64,000 nucleotides of DNA from Bacillus sp. BHET2 (GCF_005938125.1 NZ_VCQN01000007.1:29217-93216), one strand, 5' to 3'; shown: positions 25,399 through 34,257, counted from the stretch's first letter. Notes: generated by a model not told the origin, from the sequence alone. Made by a program: numbers and translations.

Positions 25399-27516
25399 AT
25401 GAAATGCCAAGTATGTCAACATAATCAAGCAACTGTAGAAGTATATTCACAAGTAAATGGGAAGAAGTCCAGTATCAAGATGTGTTCAACTTGCTTTCAA
25501 AAGCAGCAGGCACCTTCTGGAATGCACGGTGGTTTCCCCTTTGATGAATTATTTAAAGATATGAATATGGGAGCGAGTGCTGAGCATAGTCAACCTACTT
25601 CCCACACCCAAAGTGGAAATGGGAACAACGGAATTCTTGATCAGTTTGGTCGAAATGTGACAGGGGCTGCCAAAGCAGGTCTGATCGACCCCGTTATTGG
25701 TCGGGACAAAGAAGTGGACCGTGTCATTGAGATTCTAAATCGCAGAAATAAAAATAACCCGGTACTGATCGGTGAGCCCGGTGTCGGGAAAACAGCCATT
25801 GCAGAAGGATTGGCACGTAAAATAGTAGCAGGTGATGTTCCGTCCAAACTATTAGATAAAGAAGTTTACGTGATAGATGTTGCATCATTGACAGCAGGTA
25901 CAGGCGTACGCGGTTCATTCGAGGAACGATTGAAAACCATCATCAGCGAACTCCAAAACCGAAAAAACGTCATGCTCTTTATTGATGAAATCCATCAATT
26001 AGTAGGTGCCGGATCTGCAGAAGGCTCAATGGATGCCGGAAATATTCTAAAGCCGTCTCTTGCCCGTGGGGAACTGCAAGTTATTGGTGCTACGACGCTG
26101 AAGGAGTACCGTCAAATTGAAAAAGATGCGGCACTCGAACGCCGGTTCCAACCTGTGATGGTGAACGAGCCGACCCCTCTTGAAGCCATTGAAATATTGA
26201 AAGGATTGAAAGATCGATATGAAGATTATCATGGAGTGAATTTTACAGAAGAAGCATTGGAGGCTTGTGTGAAACTTTCCGACAGATATATTCAAGATCG
26301 ATTCTTACCGGATAAAGCCATTGATTTAATGGATGAAGCAGGATCAAAAGTCAACCTGCTTTCAGAAGGAAAAGATCAGACGGCTCTGCATAAGAAACTA
26401 AATGAAGTACGGGTGAAAAAAGAACAAGCAACGAAAGAGGAGAATTACGAGCAAGCAGCCATCCTTCGTGATCAGGAAACAGACATTGAAAAACAAATCG
26501 GTGAAGGTTCTTCTGATTCCAAAGCGGTTGTTGAAAAAGAACTGATCCAAACCATCATCGAATCGAAAACAGGCATTCCTGTTGGAAAACTGCAAAGTGA
26601 CGATCGAACCCGAATGAAAACACTGGAAGATAACTTGTCCCATAAGGTGATTGGACAGGAAGAAGCGGTGAAGAAAGTGGCAAAAGCAATCCGCCGGAGT
26701 CGTGCAGGACTTAAAGCGAAGCATCGTCCAATCGGGACGTTCCTATTCGTCGGACCAACCGGGGTAGGGAAAACAGAATTAACGAAAACTCTGGCTGAAG
26801 AAATGTTTGGATCTAAGGATTCAATGCTTCGATTAGATATGAGTGAGTACATGGAAAAGCACTCTGTTTCTAAACTGATTGGTTCCCCTCCAGGTTATGT
26901 AGGTCATGAGGAATCCGGTCAACTCACGGAGAAGGTGAGAAGAAATCCTTACTCCATCATTTTATTAGATGAGATTGAGAAAGCACATCCAGATGTTCAG
27001 CATATGTTCCTGCAAATACTTGAGGATGGACGTCTTACTGACAGTCAAGGGAGAACGGTCAGCTTTAAAGAGACTGTGATCATCATGACAAGTAATGCAG
27101 GGGTGACAGACAAGAAGGAAGCAGTCGTCGGGTTTAACACTGGAGGCACAGATGCGATAAAGGAAACAACTATTCTACAATCACTCGGAGCTTACTTTAA
27201 ACCTGAGTTCCTGAATCGTTTCGACAGTATCATTGAATTTCAATCTCTGGAAAAAGATGAACTCCTCCAGATTCTTGAGCTCATGCTGAATGAATTGCAG
27301 ATCGAACTTAAGGAACAAGAGATTCACCTGACCGTCGATGAAGCAGCGAAGCACAAACTTGTTGAACTTGGCTATCACCCTGAATTTGGCGCGCGTCCAT
27401 TACGTCGTGTGATTCAGGAAAGATTGGAAGATAAGATTGCCGATTTACTTCTTGATGAAGAAGGGGTGACCGATATAGCTGTGGCAGTGGAAAATGGTGA
27501 GATCATTGTGAAATAA
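25399..27516 (+). CDS. clpE: ATP-dependent Clp protease ATPase subunit ClpE
   Basis: HSP100 chaperone of 705 residues that unfolds proteins for ClpP. The ClpE-specific N-terminal zinc finger has Cys3, Cys6, Cys29 and Cys32. First AAA+ domain: GEPGVGKTA and [13 protein letters not shown]; a UVR-like coiled linker with [22 protein letters not shown]; second AAA+ domain: [21 protein letters not shown], and the sensor [10 protein letters not shown]. Start ATG 25399 is preceded by TTAGGAGGT; the frame from 25375 was rejected because it overlaps that site. Two CtsR boxes upstream explain heat-stress control. Confidence 0.96.
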   Translation: MKCQVCQHNQATVEVYSQVNGKKSSIKMCSTCFQKQQAPSGMHGGFPFDELFKDMNMGASAEHSQPTSHTQSGNGNNGILDQFGRNVTGAAKAGLIDPVIGRDKEVDRVIEILNRRNKNNPVLIGEPGVGKTAIAEGLARKIVAGDVPSKLLDKEVYVIDVASLTAGTGVRGSFEERLKTIISELQNRKNVMLFIDEIHQLVGAGSAEGSMDAGNILKPSLARGELQVIGATTLKEYRQIEKDAALERRFQPVMVNEPTPLEAIEILKGLKDRYEDYHGVNFTEEALEACVKLSDRYIQDRFLPDKAIDLMDEAGSKVNLLSEGKDQTALHKKLNEVRVKKEQATKEENYEQAAILRDQETDIEKQIGEGSSDSKAVVEKELIQTIIESKTGIPVGKLQSDDRTRMKTLEDNLSHKVIGQEEAVKKVAKAIRRSRAGLKAKHRPIGTFLFVGPTGVGKTELTKTLAEEMFGSKDSMLRLDMSEYMEKHSVSKLIGSPPGYVGHEESGQLTEKVRRNPYSIILLDEIEKAHPDVQHMFLQILEDGRLTDSQGRTVSFKETVIIMTSNAGVTDKKEAVVGFNTGGTDAIKETTILQSLGAYFKPEFLNRFDSIIEFQSLEKDELLQILELMLNELQIELKEQEIHLTVDEAAKHKLVELGYHPEFGARPLRRVIQERLEDKIADLLLDEEGVTDIAVAVENGEIIVK

Positions 27517-27554
27517 CATATAAAGAGGCTGGGACAAAAGGGTTTTAGCCGAAG

Positions 27555-27613
27555 AAAAATCCGAACGATTATTCGATATTCTTTCATGAAAATCGAAAAC
27601 GTTCGGATTTTTT
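27555..27613 (+). terminator. Terminator of clpE with long loop
   Basis: Arms AAAAATCCGAAC / GTTCGGATTTTTT separated by a 34-base AT-rich loop. It is preceded by AGAGGCTGGGACAAAA, a phrase often seen at gene ends in Firmicutes. Confidence 0.75.
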
Positions 27614-27656
27614 AATGTTATTTTAAAAGCATACACAGTGTATTTAACTGGTTCTA

Positions 27657-27789
27657 GCTGTTGATTGGAGTGCAAGACGAAGACTCCTGCGGGAAAAGCG
27701 GTATAGGTGAGGCCCCGCAGGAGCGTCAGCGACGAGGAGGCTCGCCTTCCGCCCCGAGGAAAGCGAAGTCTTGCACGGAAATCAACAGC
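27657..27789. repeat. Dispersed structured repeat, about 133 bp
   Basis: Terminal inverted ends GCTGTTGATT / AATCAACAGC enclose a GC-rich core with GACTCCTGCGGGA, GCCCCGCAGGAGCGTC and CGCCCCGAGGAAAGCGAAG. I recall closely similar elements scattered in many Bacillaceae genomes. The apparent ORFs across it on the plus strand lack ribosome binding sites. It fills most of the gene-free stretch 27517-27906. Confidence 0.8.
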
Positions 27790-27906
27790 GGTGTCACAAG
27801 AAACCCTAACATGGTCTTATATCCTGATTGTTCGTCTTTCGATTATATTGATTTGGTTATGTCTCAGCCCCTTTATATTGCCTCTTTTAGGATCTATCAA
27901 CATGCT

Positions 27907-28002
27907 TTACTTTTTCCGTTTCAAGATCATGAGATAAATAGCCATGGTTGCATACACAGCTGAAACCAGGAAAATAAATTCAGGTGCAGAGAAAGAATTC
28001 AT
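27907..28002 (-). CDS. 31-aa single-TM small membrane protein
   Basis: Short gene starting 10 bases after the CBO0543 gene stop, with GTGAGGGTG upstream. The peptide begins MNSFSAPEFIFLVSAVYATM, has one TM segment (about residues 8-26) and ends in a basic KRKK tail, which predicts the C terminus inside. No family recognised. Coupling to the upstream membrane protein suggests a small partner subunit; this is inference. Confidence 0.6.
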   Translation of the reverse strand: MNSFSAPEFIFLVSAVYATMAIYLMILKRKK

Positions 28003-28012
28003 AGAAACACCC

Positions 28013-28525
28013 TCACTTTAAATCATGAAAAGATGGATGGAAGATCCATAGTAGCATGGCGATGATTGGAACCGATAGTATGAGTGCAAAAAGCGGTTTT
28101 TTATGATGCAATCCCAAAATTGAAAACATGATGATATTGAATATGGCCGACCATCCTATCGTCCATCCATTTTCATAGAGGAACAGCCCTTTTTTCAAAA
28201 ATAAATATTCCAGGAAGGTAAAATAGATTATCCAGCATGAAATGTAAAGGAATTTCTTTTTCCCATAGGGATAGAAACGAAGAAATATCATAATAACCAC
28301 CGGAATGATGAAAAAGGTGAAGACCAGGTCAATCAACGTATGATTCAACCAGTCTACCGTCACCGCCTTATATTCCCATAATGTATGTTTATAAAAAATT
28401 ACGTTATATAGGAGATTACAAATGATATAAAATTGGATCGTTGGGTAGAAATCTTTCCACCGTTTCCAATCAATAAAGAACTTTGCAAACAGTATGTAAA
28501 CCACAACCACGAATATTAGATACAT
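28013..28525 (-). CDS. CBO0543 family membrane protein
   Basis: 170 residues, mostly hydrophobic, with about five or six TM segments. The pattern KRWKDFYPTIQFYIICNLLYN near the N terminus, Trp-rich loops (WEYKAVTVDWLNHTLID) and the block FLEYLFLKKGLFLYENGW match a Firmicutes family annotated CBO0543, of unknown function. Followed closely by a 31-aa membrane peptide gene. Family name from memory. Confidence 0.75.
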   Translation of the reverse strand: MYLIFVVVVYILFAKFFIDWKRWKDFYPTIQFYIICNLLYNVIFYKHTLWEYKAVTVDWLNHTLIDLVFTFFIIPVVIMIFLRFYPYGKKKFLYISCWIIYFTFLEYLFLKKGLFLYENGWTIGWSAIFNIIMFSILGLHHKKPLFALILSVPIIAMLLWIFHPSFHDLK

Positions 28526-28595
28526 AATGGGTACAATCCTTGTTTTTGTTACTTAGTATAGACGTAACAGAAAAGGTATAGACCTTAAGGAAAAA

Positions 28596-28630
28596 GAAAG
28601 TGCCTGATTCTCCCTGAATCAGGCACTTTC
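28596..28630. terminator. Terminator of the Cof-type phosphatase gene
   Basis: Perfect 15-bp stem GAAAGTGCCTGATTC with a 5-base loop and T-rich tail on the minus strand. Confidence 0.9.
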
Positions 28631-28637
28631 AAGTTGT

Positions 28638-29381
28638 TTATTCCATTTCTGCCAGCACTTTATCAATCGCCTGAGCAACACCATGGTCGGTATTGATTCC
28701 CGTTACCCAGTCAGCTGCCTCTTTCACTGCTTTCTGTCCGTTCCCCATTGCCACGCCGAAGCCTGCTTCCCGGATCATAGCAATGTCATTCATGCTATCA
28801 CCCACAGCCATGACTTGATCCATGGAAAGGTCCAGCCACTTGCACACTTTCACTAATGCTGCTGCCTTATTGACACCTGCAGGATTGATTTCGATATTCG
28901 TAGGCGATGAATTCGTGATTTCAAGTGCTTCATTTTTTACAAGTTCGTCCATCATTACTTTGCGCACTTCGTCATCCTCGATGTCGAATCCGAATTTAAG
29001 CCAATTATAGGATTCAATTTCTTGGTCAAAAGGTTTTTTACTATTGAATAACCCTTGAGAAGAAGTGGACCAGAAGTACACATCATGCTCTTTTTTTAAC
29101 GCCCAAAGTTGCTTCACAAGGTCCGTATCAAGGGGGATGCTGTCTACTAAGTTGTATTCATGATCATAGATCTCCCCGCCGTTCACGGTAACAAGATAAG
29201 ATGAACGTCCAAGCTCATCAGAGATGTCCCGGCAAGTGAAAAGGGAGCGGCCGGTGCTTAACACAACATGAATGCCTTTATCCTTTGCTCTCTGGATGGC
29301 TTGTTCATTTTCAGATGATACTTCTCCTTCATGATTGACGAGCGTTCCGTCCATATCAAGTGCAATCAGTTTTATATCCAT
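28638..29381 (-). CDS. Cof-type HAD-IIB family phosphatase
   Basis: Cytosolic HAD hydrolase of 247 residues. Motif I DMDGTLVNHEGEVS (nucleophile Asp10 region, LIALDMDGTL), motif II VLSTGRS, motif III Lys in INPAGVNKAAAL, and motif IV AVGDSMNDIAMIREAG. The C2B cap lies between motifs II and III. Members dephosphorylate sugar phosphates, FMN or phospholipid-like head groups; the substrate is not predictable. Ribosome binding site AGAAGGACG. B. subtilis has several paralogues such as YkrA and YwtE. Confidence 0.88.
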   Translation of the reverse strand: MDIKLIALDMDGTLVNHEGEVSSENEQAIQRAKDKGIHVVLSTGRSLFTCRDISDELGRSSYLVTVNGGEIYDHEYNLVDSIPLDTDLVKQLWALKKEHDVYFWSTSSQGLFNSKKPFDQEIESYNWLKFGFDIEDDEVRKVMMDELVKNEALEITNSSPTNIEINPAGVNKAAALVKVCKWLDLSMDQVMAVGDSMNDIAMIREAGFGVAMGNGQKAVKEAADWVTGINTDHGVAQAIDKVLAEME

Positions 29382-29666
29382 TTTTCTATCACGTCCTTCT
29401 ATTAGTTCATATACAGTTTAATATAATTGGAGCAATTCTTCTAGAAACCCGACTTGCTAAAGGTATTATTTCCTCTATACTGGACTTCGTATTACAATGA
29501 AATAAGTACATAATGGAAAAGGTTTGGTTTATAGGCGCTACATAGGAGAAAGGGTCATGGAAGAAGCTGATTTCTTGTTAACGAGAAACCGATCCTTCCG
29601 GGACCCTGGTTGATTTTTTGCGACTATGGAATAGGCAATCAATCTGAAACGGGGAGGTGAAAGGAC

Positions 29667-29990
29667 ATGAAGCCTTTTACCGAAAGAGCGGTGAAGATCA
29701 TACAAAGCATTCCGGCTGGCAAAGTCATGACATATGGCCAAGTTGCTGCATGGGCAGGAAGTCCGAGAGCGGCAAGGCAGGTCGTCAGGATTCTCCATTC
29801 CATGAGTGAAAAATATAGTCTACCATGGCACAGGGTCCTCAATAGCAAAGGGGAAATCGGCTTTCGTGATGAAGAGCAGATGATGACGCAAAGGCTTTCC
29901 TTAGAAGCAGAAGGAATTCAGTTTATTGGGGATAACAGGATTGAGCTCGGGGAGTATCAGTATGAGCCCGAATCGGAGTGGAACATCTAA
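29667..29990 (+). CDS. Alkyltransferase-like protein (MGMT family, Trp in place of catalytic Cys)
   Basis: 107 residues covering the DNA-binding domain of O6-alkylguanine transferases: TERAVKIIQSIPAGKVMTYGQVAAWAGSPRAARQVVRIL with the arginine finger Arg37. The active-site motif PCHRV is LPWHRV, with Trp54 where Cys should be. Such alkyltransferase-like proteins bind alkylated guanine, flip it out and hand it to nucleotide excision repair instead of repairing it directly. Start ATG with GGGGAGGTG upstream. Confidence 0.9.
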   Translation: MKPFTERAVKIIQSIPAGKVMTYGQVAAWAGSPRAARQVVRILHSMSEKYSLPWHRVLNSKGEIGFRDEEQMMTQRLSLEAEGIQFIGDNRIELGEYQYEPESEWNI

Positions 29991-30092
29991 TGCTAAGGGT
30001 GAGTTATTCGGATGTTGACATATGGTCGGTAGCATCAGTAAACGGTTTTTTTAGGAATTGTCATGATATCACTCCTTCCTATATTTTACGAT

Positions 30093-30124
30093 AAAAGGTA
30101 ACCTATATTCGAGGTTACCTTTTT
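30093..30124 (-). terminator. Terminator of the UbiB-type gene
   Basis: Arms AAAAGGTAACCT / AGGTTACCTTTT with an 8-base loop, 4 bases beyond the stop. Confidence 0.88.
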
Positions 30125-30128
30125 GAAT

Positions 30129-31754
30129 TTAATGCAGTTGCCCATTCTTAAGTCTTTTCAGCCAGCTTCTTTGTCTAGTGGAAGTAACCCAATATCCCAT
30201 TAAACCGAATCCAGCAAGTGCAAACCCCCCCTGCCAAACGATCTCCACGGCGAATCCCAATCCGGAGAAACCGCCAAGGCACCCCAATAGTAACAGGGTA
30301 AAGGCTTGCTTCTTTCTGCTTTCAAATATCTCAAATTGAAATTCGTTCTGCTGATGATGATCCTTTTGTTCCAGTGATTTTTCTGGAAAGTCCAACAGTT
30401 GACGAACTTTTTGCACCGTTTGAAACAATGGTTGTGCGCTCACCCATTTCATTAACAACTCCCACTTGTTTGTATTACTATCCTTCACCCAGTCCAAAAA
30501 GGCTGGTTTGACCACATCAAGGGTTTCCTCACCCGGGCTAAGTGTATGGACAAGTCCCTCTATGGTCGCAAATGAGCGACCCAAAAAGATAAAGCGGGTA
30601 GGCACCTGGACAGGCAGTGATTTCACCATATCGTTGATTTCTTTTTTTACAGAAATCAGATCCATCTCTTTGAACTGTTCCATATCGAGGGTGACGAATT
30701 CCTTCAAAACAGCCTCGATTGTTTTCGGGCTTGCGTCTGGAAGCAAAAAGCCCAAATGAGCCAGTGATTCCGCTGCTTTCCTGAAGTTTTTCAAAAGGAC
30801 CCCTTCCAGGAGTTCTTGAAAGTGAGCCGAATCCCGCTTGGAAATTTCCCCGACCATTCCATAATCCAATAGAACGAAGGTACCATCAGGCTGAAGGAGA
30901 ATATTCCCGGCATGAGGATCAGCATGAAAGATCCCGGGTTCGAGCCATTGAGGAAGAAAGAGGCGAAACAACCTCTGAGCGAGCTTCTGTCCGTCCAATC
31001 CATACGATTCGATTGCACTTCGATCATTCAAGCGGACGCCATCCACCCATTCCATCACCAGCACTTTATCTGTGCAAAGCTCGGGATACATAGCTGGAAT
31101 CTTCACGTTCGGATCATCCTTGAAACGTTGCTTAAATGAAAGAGCCGTATTCATTTCTTTAGAAAAATCCAGTTCTTGTTCAATCACCTGCTTTAATTCT
31201 TTATAAAGCATCTTAAAATCAATGAATCCCTTTGGAACCGGAGCGAAATTTCTCGCAAACCAAATAATGATGGCAAGGGACCTGAAATCTGTCTTCACAA
31301 GAGAAGGGATTTCCGGTCGCTGTACCTTGATGGCCGCTTGGGTTCCATCAGGAAGCGTCGCTTTGTACACTTCTCCAATGGATGCTGAAGCGACGGCTTC
31401 TTGATCGATTGCTTGCACCTTTGACGAAACGGGGTGACCCCATTCCCGTTCCAGGACTTCATTGATATTTTCCCAGGGTGAAGGGGGAACGTGATCAACA
31501 AGGTCTTGTATTTGAGTAATAAATCCTTTCGGAAGCAAATCCTCGCGAATACTTAACAGTTGCCCAACCTTAATCAAGACACCGTTCAATTCAAAAAGAG
31601 TTTCTTTAAACTCTTTTCCCATTCGCTCCCAAAGCTGATCCTTCTCCCATTGGGATTTCCCACGTAGACGGTACCAATAGACCCTTACTACAATCGATAA
31701 TGCCAATGATAATATCTTCCACATTCTCCAAAGTTTATTCTGTGACTTCATCAT
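30129..31754 (-). CDS. ABC1/UbiB (AarF) family atypical kinase
   Basis: 541 residues. The UbiB kinase-like fold is marked by the KxGQ motif (VLIKVGQLLSIREDLLP), Ala-rich nucleotide loop ASIGEVYKATL, the lysine AAIKVQRPEI, catalytic HADPHAGNILL and metal-binding LLDYGMVGE. Two hydrophobic C-terminal segments (about 490-530) anchor it to the membrane. Relatives act in ubiquinone or isoprenoid-lipid metabolism and are weak ATPases; Bacillus uses menaquinone, so the exact target here is unknown. Ribosome binding site GGGGGATG. Confidence 0.9.
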   Translation of the reverse strand: MMKSQNKLWRMWKILSLALSIVVRVYWYRLRGKSQWEKDQLWERMGKEFKETLFELNGVLIKVGQLLSIREDLLPKGFITQIQDLVDHVPPSPWENINEVLEREWGHPVSSKVQAIDQEAVASASIGEVYKATLPDGTQAAIKVQRPEIPSLVKTDFRSLAIIIWFARNFAPVPKGFIDFKMLYKELKQVIEQELDFSKEMNTALSFKQRFKDDPNVKIPAMYPELCTDKVLVMEWVDGVRLNDRSAIESYGLDGQKLAQRLFRLFLPQWLEPGIFHADPHAGNILLQPDGTFVLLDYGMVGEISKRDSAHFQELLEGVLLKNFRKAAESLAHLGFLLPDASPKTIEAVLKEFVTLDMEQFKEMDLISVKKEINDMVKSLPVQVPTRFIFLGRSFATIEGLVHTLSPGEETLDVVKPAFLDWVKDSNTNKWELLMKWVSAQPLFQTVQKVRQLLDFPEKSLEQKDHHQQNEFQFEIFESRKKQAFTLLLLGCLGGFSGLGFAVEIVWQGGFALAGFGLMGYWVTSTRQRSWLKRLKNGQLH

Positions 31755-31906
31755 TTCATCCCCCGTAACCGGACTGTTTAACCCTATTATGTAATATAAA
31801 TGAGAAATAAGAAAGTTTCTATCTTTGGTATAATCAGAAAATTTCGTTCAACCAATGGTGTTTTATGGTAAAATATATCAATCACTAAAGGGGGGGGAGA
31901 TATCTT

Positions 31907-32152
31907 TTGAAAAAAGGCTGGATTTCCGTTATTGGCGGCTTTATTGCAGGGTTAATCCTTTCCTTTGAATTTTTGGAGTACAACGGCTGGATCATCCACA
32001 AAATGAGTACTGAGGGAGAAATTGAAAGTACCATGAAGGAAATGGATTTTAATATGATCACGAACTCATTTCTCCTCATGGCTGTTTCAGCTTTGAGCAT
32101 TTATTTGGTTTTAAGATTAATCGAAATAGTGTGGAAACGTAAATCGGGGTAA
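31907..32152 (+). CDS. Small two-TM membrane protein, unknown
   Basis: 81 residues with TM segments at about 6-24 and 52-71, joined by a charged loop (KMSTEGEIESTMKEMDFN), and a basic end (WKRKSG). TTG start preceded by GGGGGGGAGA. Ends 4 bases before the nucleotidyltransferase gene, so likely co-transcribed. No family recognised. Confidence 0.6.
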   Translation: MKKGWISVIGGFIAGLILSFEFLEYNGWIIHKMSTEGEIESTMKEMDFNMITNSFLLMAVSALSIYLVLRLIEIVWKRKSG

Positions 32153-32156
32153 GGAT

Positions 32157-33005
32157 GTGAATGTTGAATGTGCGGGATTAGAGTCAAAGCATGAAGTAAG
32201 AGATCAACAGTTAATAAGTGAACGTGAAGAGATTAAAGAAGCTATTAAACACGATTTACTTCAAGATGAAAATGTTATCGCATTTTTCTACGGTGGTTCC
32301 ATGGCAAAGGGCAATCATGACCGATATTCAGATTTAGATTTGCGGATAGTCGTGAAAGATCATGTTTTCGATGAGTATAGGAAACAGAAAAAGGAACGGG
32401 CAGGCAAATGGGGAAAGGTCCTGTTTTATGAAGATTTCCCGTGGGCATCTCATACCGTAACTCATTATCGAAGCTTTGTAAAAGTAGACTCCTTCTACTT
32501 TAAAATGGAAGCATTGCAACCGTCAGTCTATTTGACAGAAGCCGAGATTGTCTATGATCCCTTTCAGTACGTCAAGAAACTGGTTGATGGTTCCCAAACG
32601 CTGAATTACAGCGTTTCCCCTGACGAATTCGAGCTCTGGAGAGGTAAATTCTTTGCTCACTGTCATGAAGTATATCGAAGGATCAAGCGGGGGGAGATCT
32701 ACTATGCTCTTCATTCCCTGGACATGTTAAGATGGTCGATCGCTTCAGGGTGGGATATGGAGAATGGACGAGTGCCGAATGCGCCAGGCGACTGGTCCAG
32801 ATATGAAGGAGAAAGATCACCATTCTCCGAGGATCAACAAACTATGCTTGCAAGTTGGGTATGCAGACGGGATCCGGATGAGATGTTTGAGGTGATGAAG
32901 GGCATTGTTCCTGAATTCAAACGGCTCCATCGGTTCTTGTCTGAGGTGCTTGGGGAGGAAGAGAAAGATGAATGGGTGGATGAGATACTGGGTTTGGTGA
33001 TGTGA
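32157..33005 (+). CDS. Nucleotidyltransferase-fold protein
   Basis: 282 residues. The pol-beta-type core is shown by FFYGGSMAKGNHDRYSDLDLRIVV (GGS plus DxD), as in aminoglycoside adenylyltransferases and related minimal nucleotidyltransferases; the second half is helical and resembles the substrate-binding domain of such enzymes. The substrate is unknown and antibiotic resistance should not be assumed. GTG start at 32157 lacks a strong ribosome binding site; translation may be coupled to the gene just upstream. Confidence 0.78.
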   Translation: MNVECAGLESKHEVRDQQLISEREEIKEAIKHDLLQDENVIAFFYGGSMAKGNHDRYSDLDLRIVVKDHVFDEYRKQKKERAGKWGKVLFYEDFPWASHTVTHYRSFVKVDSFYFKMEALQPSVYLTEAEIVYDPFQYVKKLVDGSQTLNYSVSPDEFELWRGKFFAHCHEVYRRIKRGEIYYALHSLDMLRWSIASGWDMENGRVPNAPGDWSRYEGERSPFSEDQQTMLASWVCRRDPDEMFEVMKGIVPEFKRLHRFLSEVLGEEEKDEWVDEILGLVM

Positions 33006-33296
33006 AAAGGCAGATTTTCTGTCTCTTTCACATCTTTTTTTGAAAAAGCCATATTAATCGCTTCCTTTCCTGATTTTGGTCAAGCCTTTCTTTTTCTACA
33101 GCTTCTAAAATTGAACGACAAAAAATTGATATCAGCAGCTGAAAATAACCCTTTCTACAGCCGCTGAACCACTAACGAATCGCCTCCTTAGAACGAAAAG
33201 TAATCCTGTCTTCGCCGAAGTTTGACACCTTTGTGAACGACGCAAATACCCATTGTATTCAGCAGGGAGAAGGGGTATATTAAAAGTGTAAATAAC

Positions 33297-33314
33297 ATGT
33301 GAATAAATTCACAA
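33297..33314. promoter_or_regulatory. Rex-type operator 1
   Basis: ATGTGAATAAATTCACAA matches the Rex consensus TTGTGAAWWWWTTCACAA at 17 of 18 positions. Confidence 0.75.
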
Positions 33315-33376
33315 ACTAACAAACGTAGAAGTCAATACATCATGAATGACACAAAAGCAATTAAATGCATCTTCAT

Positions 33377-33394
33377 TTGTGAATTTTTTCACAA
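33377..33394. promoter_or_regulatory. Rex-type operator 2
   Basis: TTGTGAATTTTTTCACAA is a perfect match to the Rex consensus, 80 bases downstream of the first copy and about 27 bases before the DoxX start. Confidence 0.82.
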
Positions 33395-33420
33395 TATAAA
33401 CTTAAAGGAGATGATCCATC

Positions 33421-33921
33421 ATGAGATGGTGGGAAAATCAAAAGGTGAGCGTAGTTTGGACTGTGTTAAGAATTTGGTTGGGTGTTCAATGGTTGGAGGC
33501 AGGATGGCATAAAGTGACTGATGGTTTTGATGCAGGTGGTTTCTTACAAGGAACATTGGCAAAAGCGACAGGAGATCACCCGGCTGTACAAGGATGGTAT
33601 GCCGAATTTCTAAAAGGATTTGCCATACCGAATGTAGAACTGTTCAATATCTTGATTCCCTGGGGAGAATTGTTAGTGGGAGTTGGATTGATTGCTGGTT
33701 TCATGACAATTCCGGCACTCTTGGCTGGGGCATTCATGAACTTGAACTTCTTATTAGCAGGAACAGTAAGTACAAATCCGATACTTTACACAGCTGGTAT
33801 CATTCTTCTTTTCGCAGGGCGAGGGGCATATTGTTGGGGTGCGGATCGCTGGATGATGCCATATATGAAACAAATGTTTAATCATAAAGACAAACAACAG
33901 AAAAAGCCGGTTATAGTATGA
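33421..33921 (+). CDS. DoxX family membrane protein
   Basis: 166 residues with four TM segments. DoxX features: LRIWLGVQWLEAGWHKVTDGF at the N terminus, PWGELLVGVGLIAGFMT in the centre, then a C-terminal TM segment followed by a basic tail (KDKQQKKP). DoxX proteins are linked to quinone or thiol redox processes and, in mycobacteria, to an oxidoreductase complex. Two Rex operators upstream suggest expression when the NADH/NAD ratio is high. ATG with AAAGGAGATG upstream. Confidence 0.88.
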   Translation: MRWWENQKVSVVWTVLRIWLGVQWLEAGWHKVTDGFDAGGFLQGTLAKATGDHPAVQGWYAEFLKGFAIPNVELFNILIPWGELLVGVGLIAGFMTIPALLAGAFMNLNFLLAGTVSTNPILYTAGIILLFAGRGAYCWGADRWMMPYMKQMFNHKDKQQKKPVIV

Positions 33922-33931
33922 ATGAAAATAG

Positions 33932-33966
33932 GACCACCCTTGCTTCACAGCAAGGGTGGTCTTATT
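33932..33966 (+). terminator. Terminator of doxX
   Basis: Perfect 12-bp stem GACCACCCTTGC with a 6-base loop and TTATTAAT tail. Confidence 0.85.
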
Positions 33967-34009
33967 AATGAATTCCTCAAACCTATCTTTTTTAACTACC
34001 GGGATTTTC

Positions 34010-34195
34010 CTACTGGTTTTTCTTCACTCGTGCTCGCTGGTTTGCAGCATTGGCACGAGCTTGTGCTTCCATGTCAGCCTGGTCGGCAAGTTCACGTGAG
34101 AACTCTTCGTCAACACCGTCAGATTTGAGCTGAGCGGGTGTTTGTGGCAGGCTGTTTTTGTTACCCCGTTTGTTATGGCCGCGTGATCTGCCCAA
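34010..34195 (-). CDS. yfhD: YfhD family small protein
   Basis: 61-residue hydrophilic protein, beginning MGRSRGHNKRGNKN and containing LPQTPAQLKSDG, EEFSRELADQADMEAQARANAA, which match B. subtilis YfhD (63 residues); function unknown, probably sporulation-related. The start is TTG 34195, with AAAGGGG 9 bases upstream; the ATG at 34204 abuts that site. First gene of the conserved yfh block here. Confidence 0.85.
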   Translation of the reverse strand: MGRSRGHNKRGNKNSLPQTPAQLKSDGVDEEFSRELADQADMEAQARANAANQRARVKKNQ

Positions 34196-34223
34196 TATGA
34201 ACATCCCCTTTTGGTTAAAAAAT

Positions 34224-34257
34224 AAAGGTACAGGCTCTGACTCAAACCTGTACCTTT
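34224..34257 (-). terminator. Terminator between yfhE and yfhD
   Basis: Arms AAAGGTACAGG / CCTGTACCTTT, followed on the minus strand by ATTTTTT; separates the two small genes into different transcripts. Confidence 0.85.

Larger units (their letters stand above)
33006..33420. other. Gene-free regulatory stretch upstream of doxX
   Basis: About 415 bases with no credible ORF. It holds two Rex-type palindromes (see separate entries) and a purine-rich leader ending in AAAGGAGATG. Around 33096-33170 some CAGC/GCTGAA phrases recur without a fixed period. Confidence 0.6.

Noticed and set aside
27661..27963. Two overlapping plus-strand ORFs of 76 and 100 codons
   Set aside because: They lie across the structured repeat, lack ribosome binding sites and are rich in Arg/Pro from GC-rich palindromes.
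32157..33005. Aminoglycoside resistance gene
   Set aside because: Only the general nucleotidyltransferase core is recognisable; nothing specific to drug-modifying enzymes is visible.
33096..33176. Third tandem array with CAGC/GCTGAA phrases
   Set aside because: Distances between matching phrases (about 37 and 22 bases) show no fixed period.
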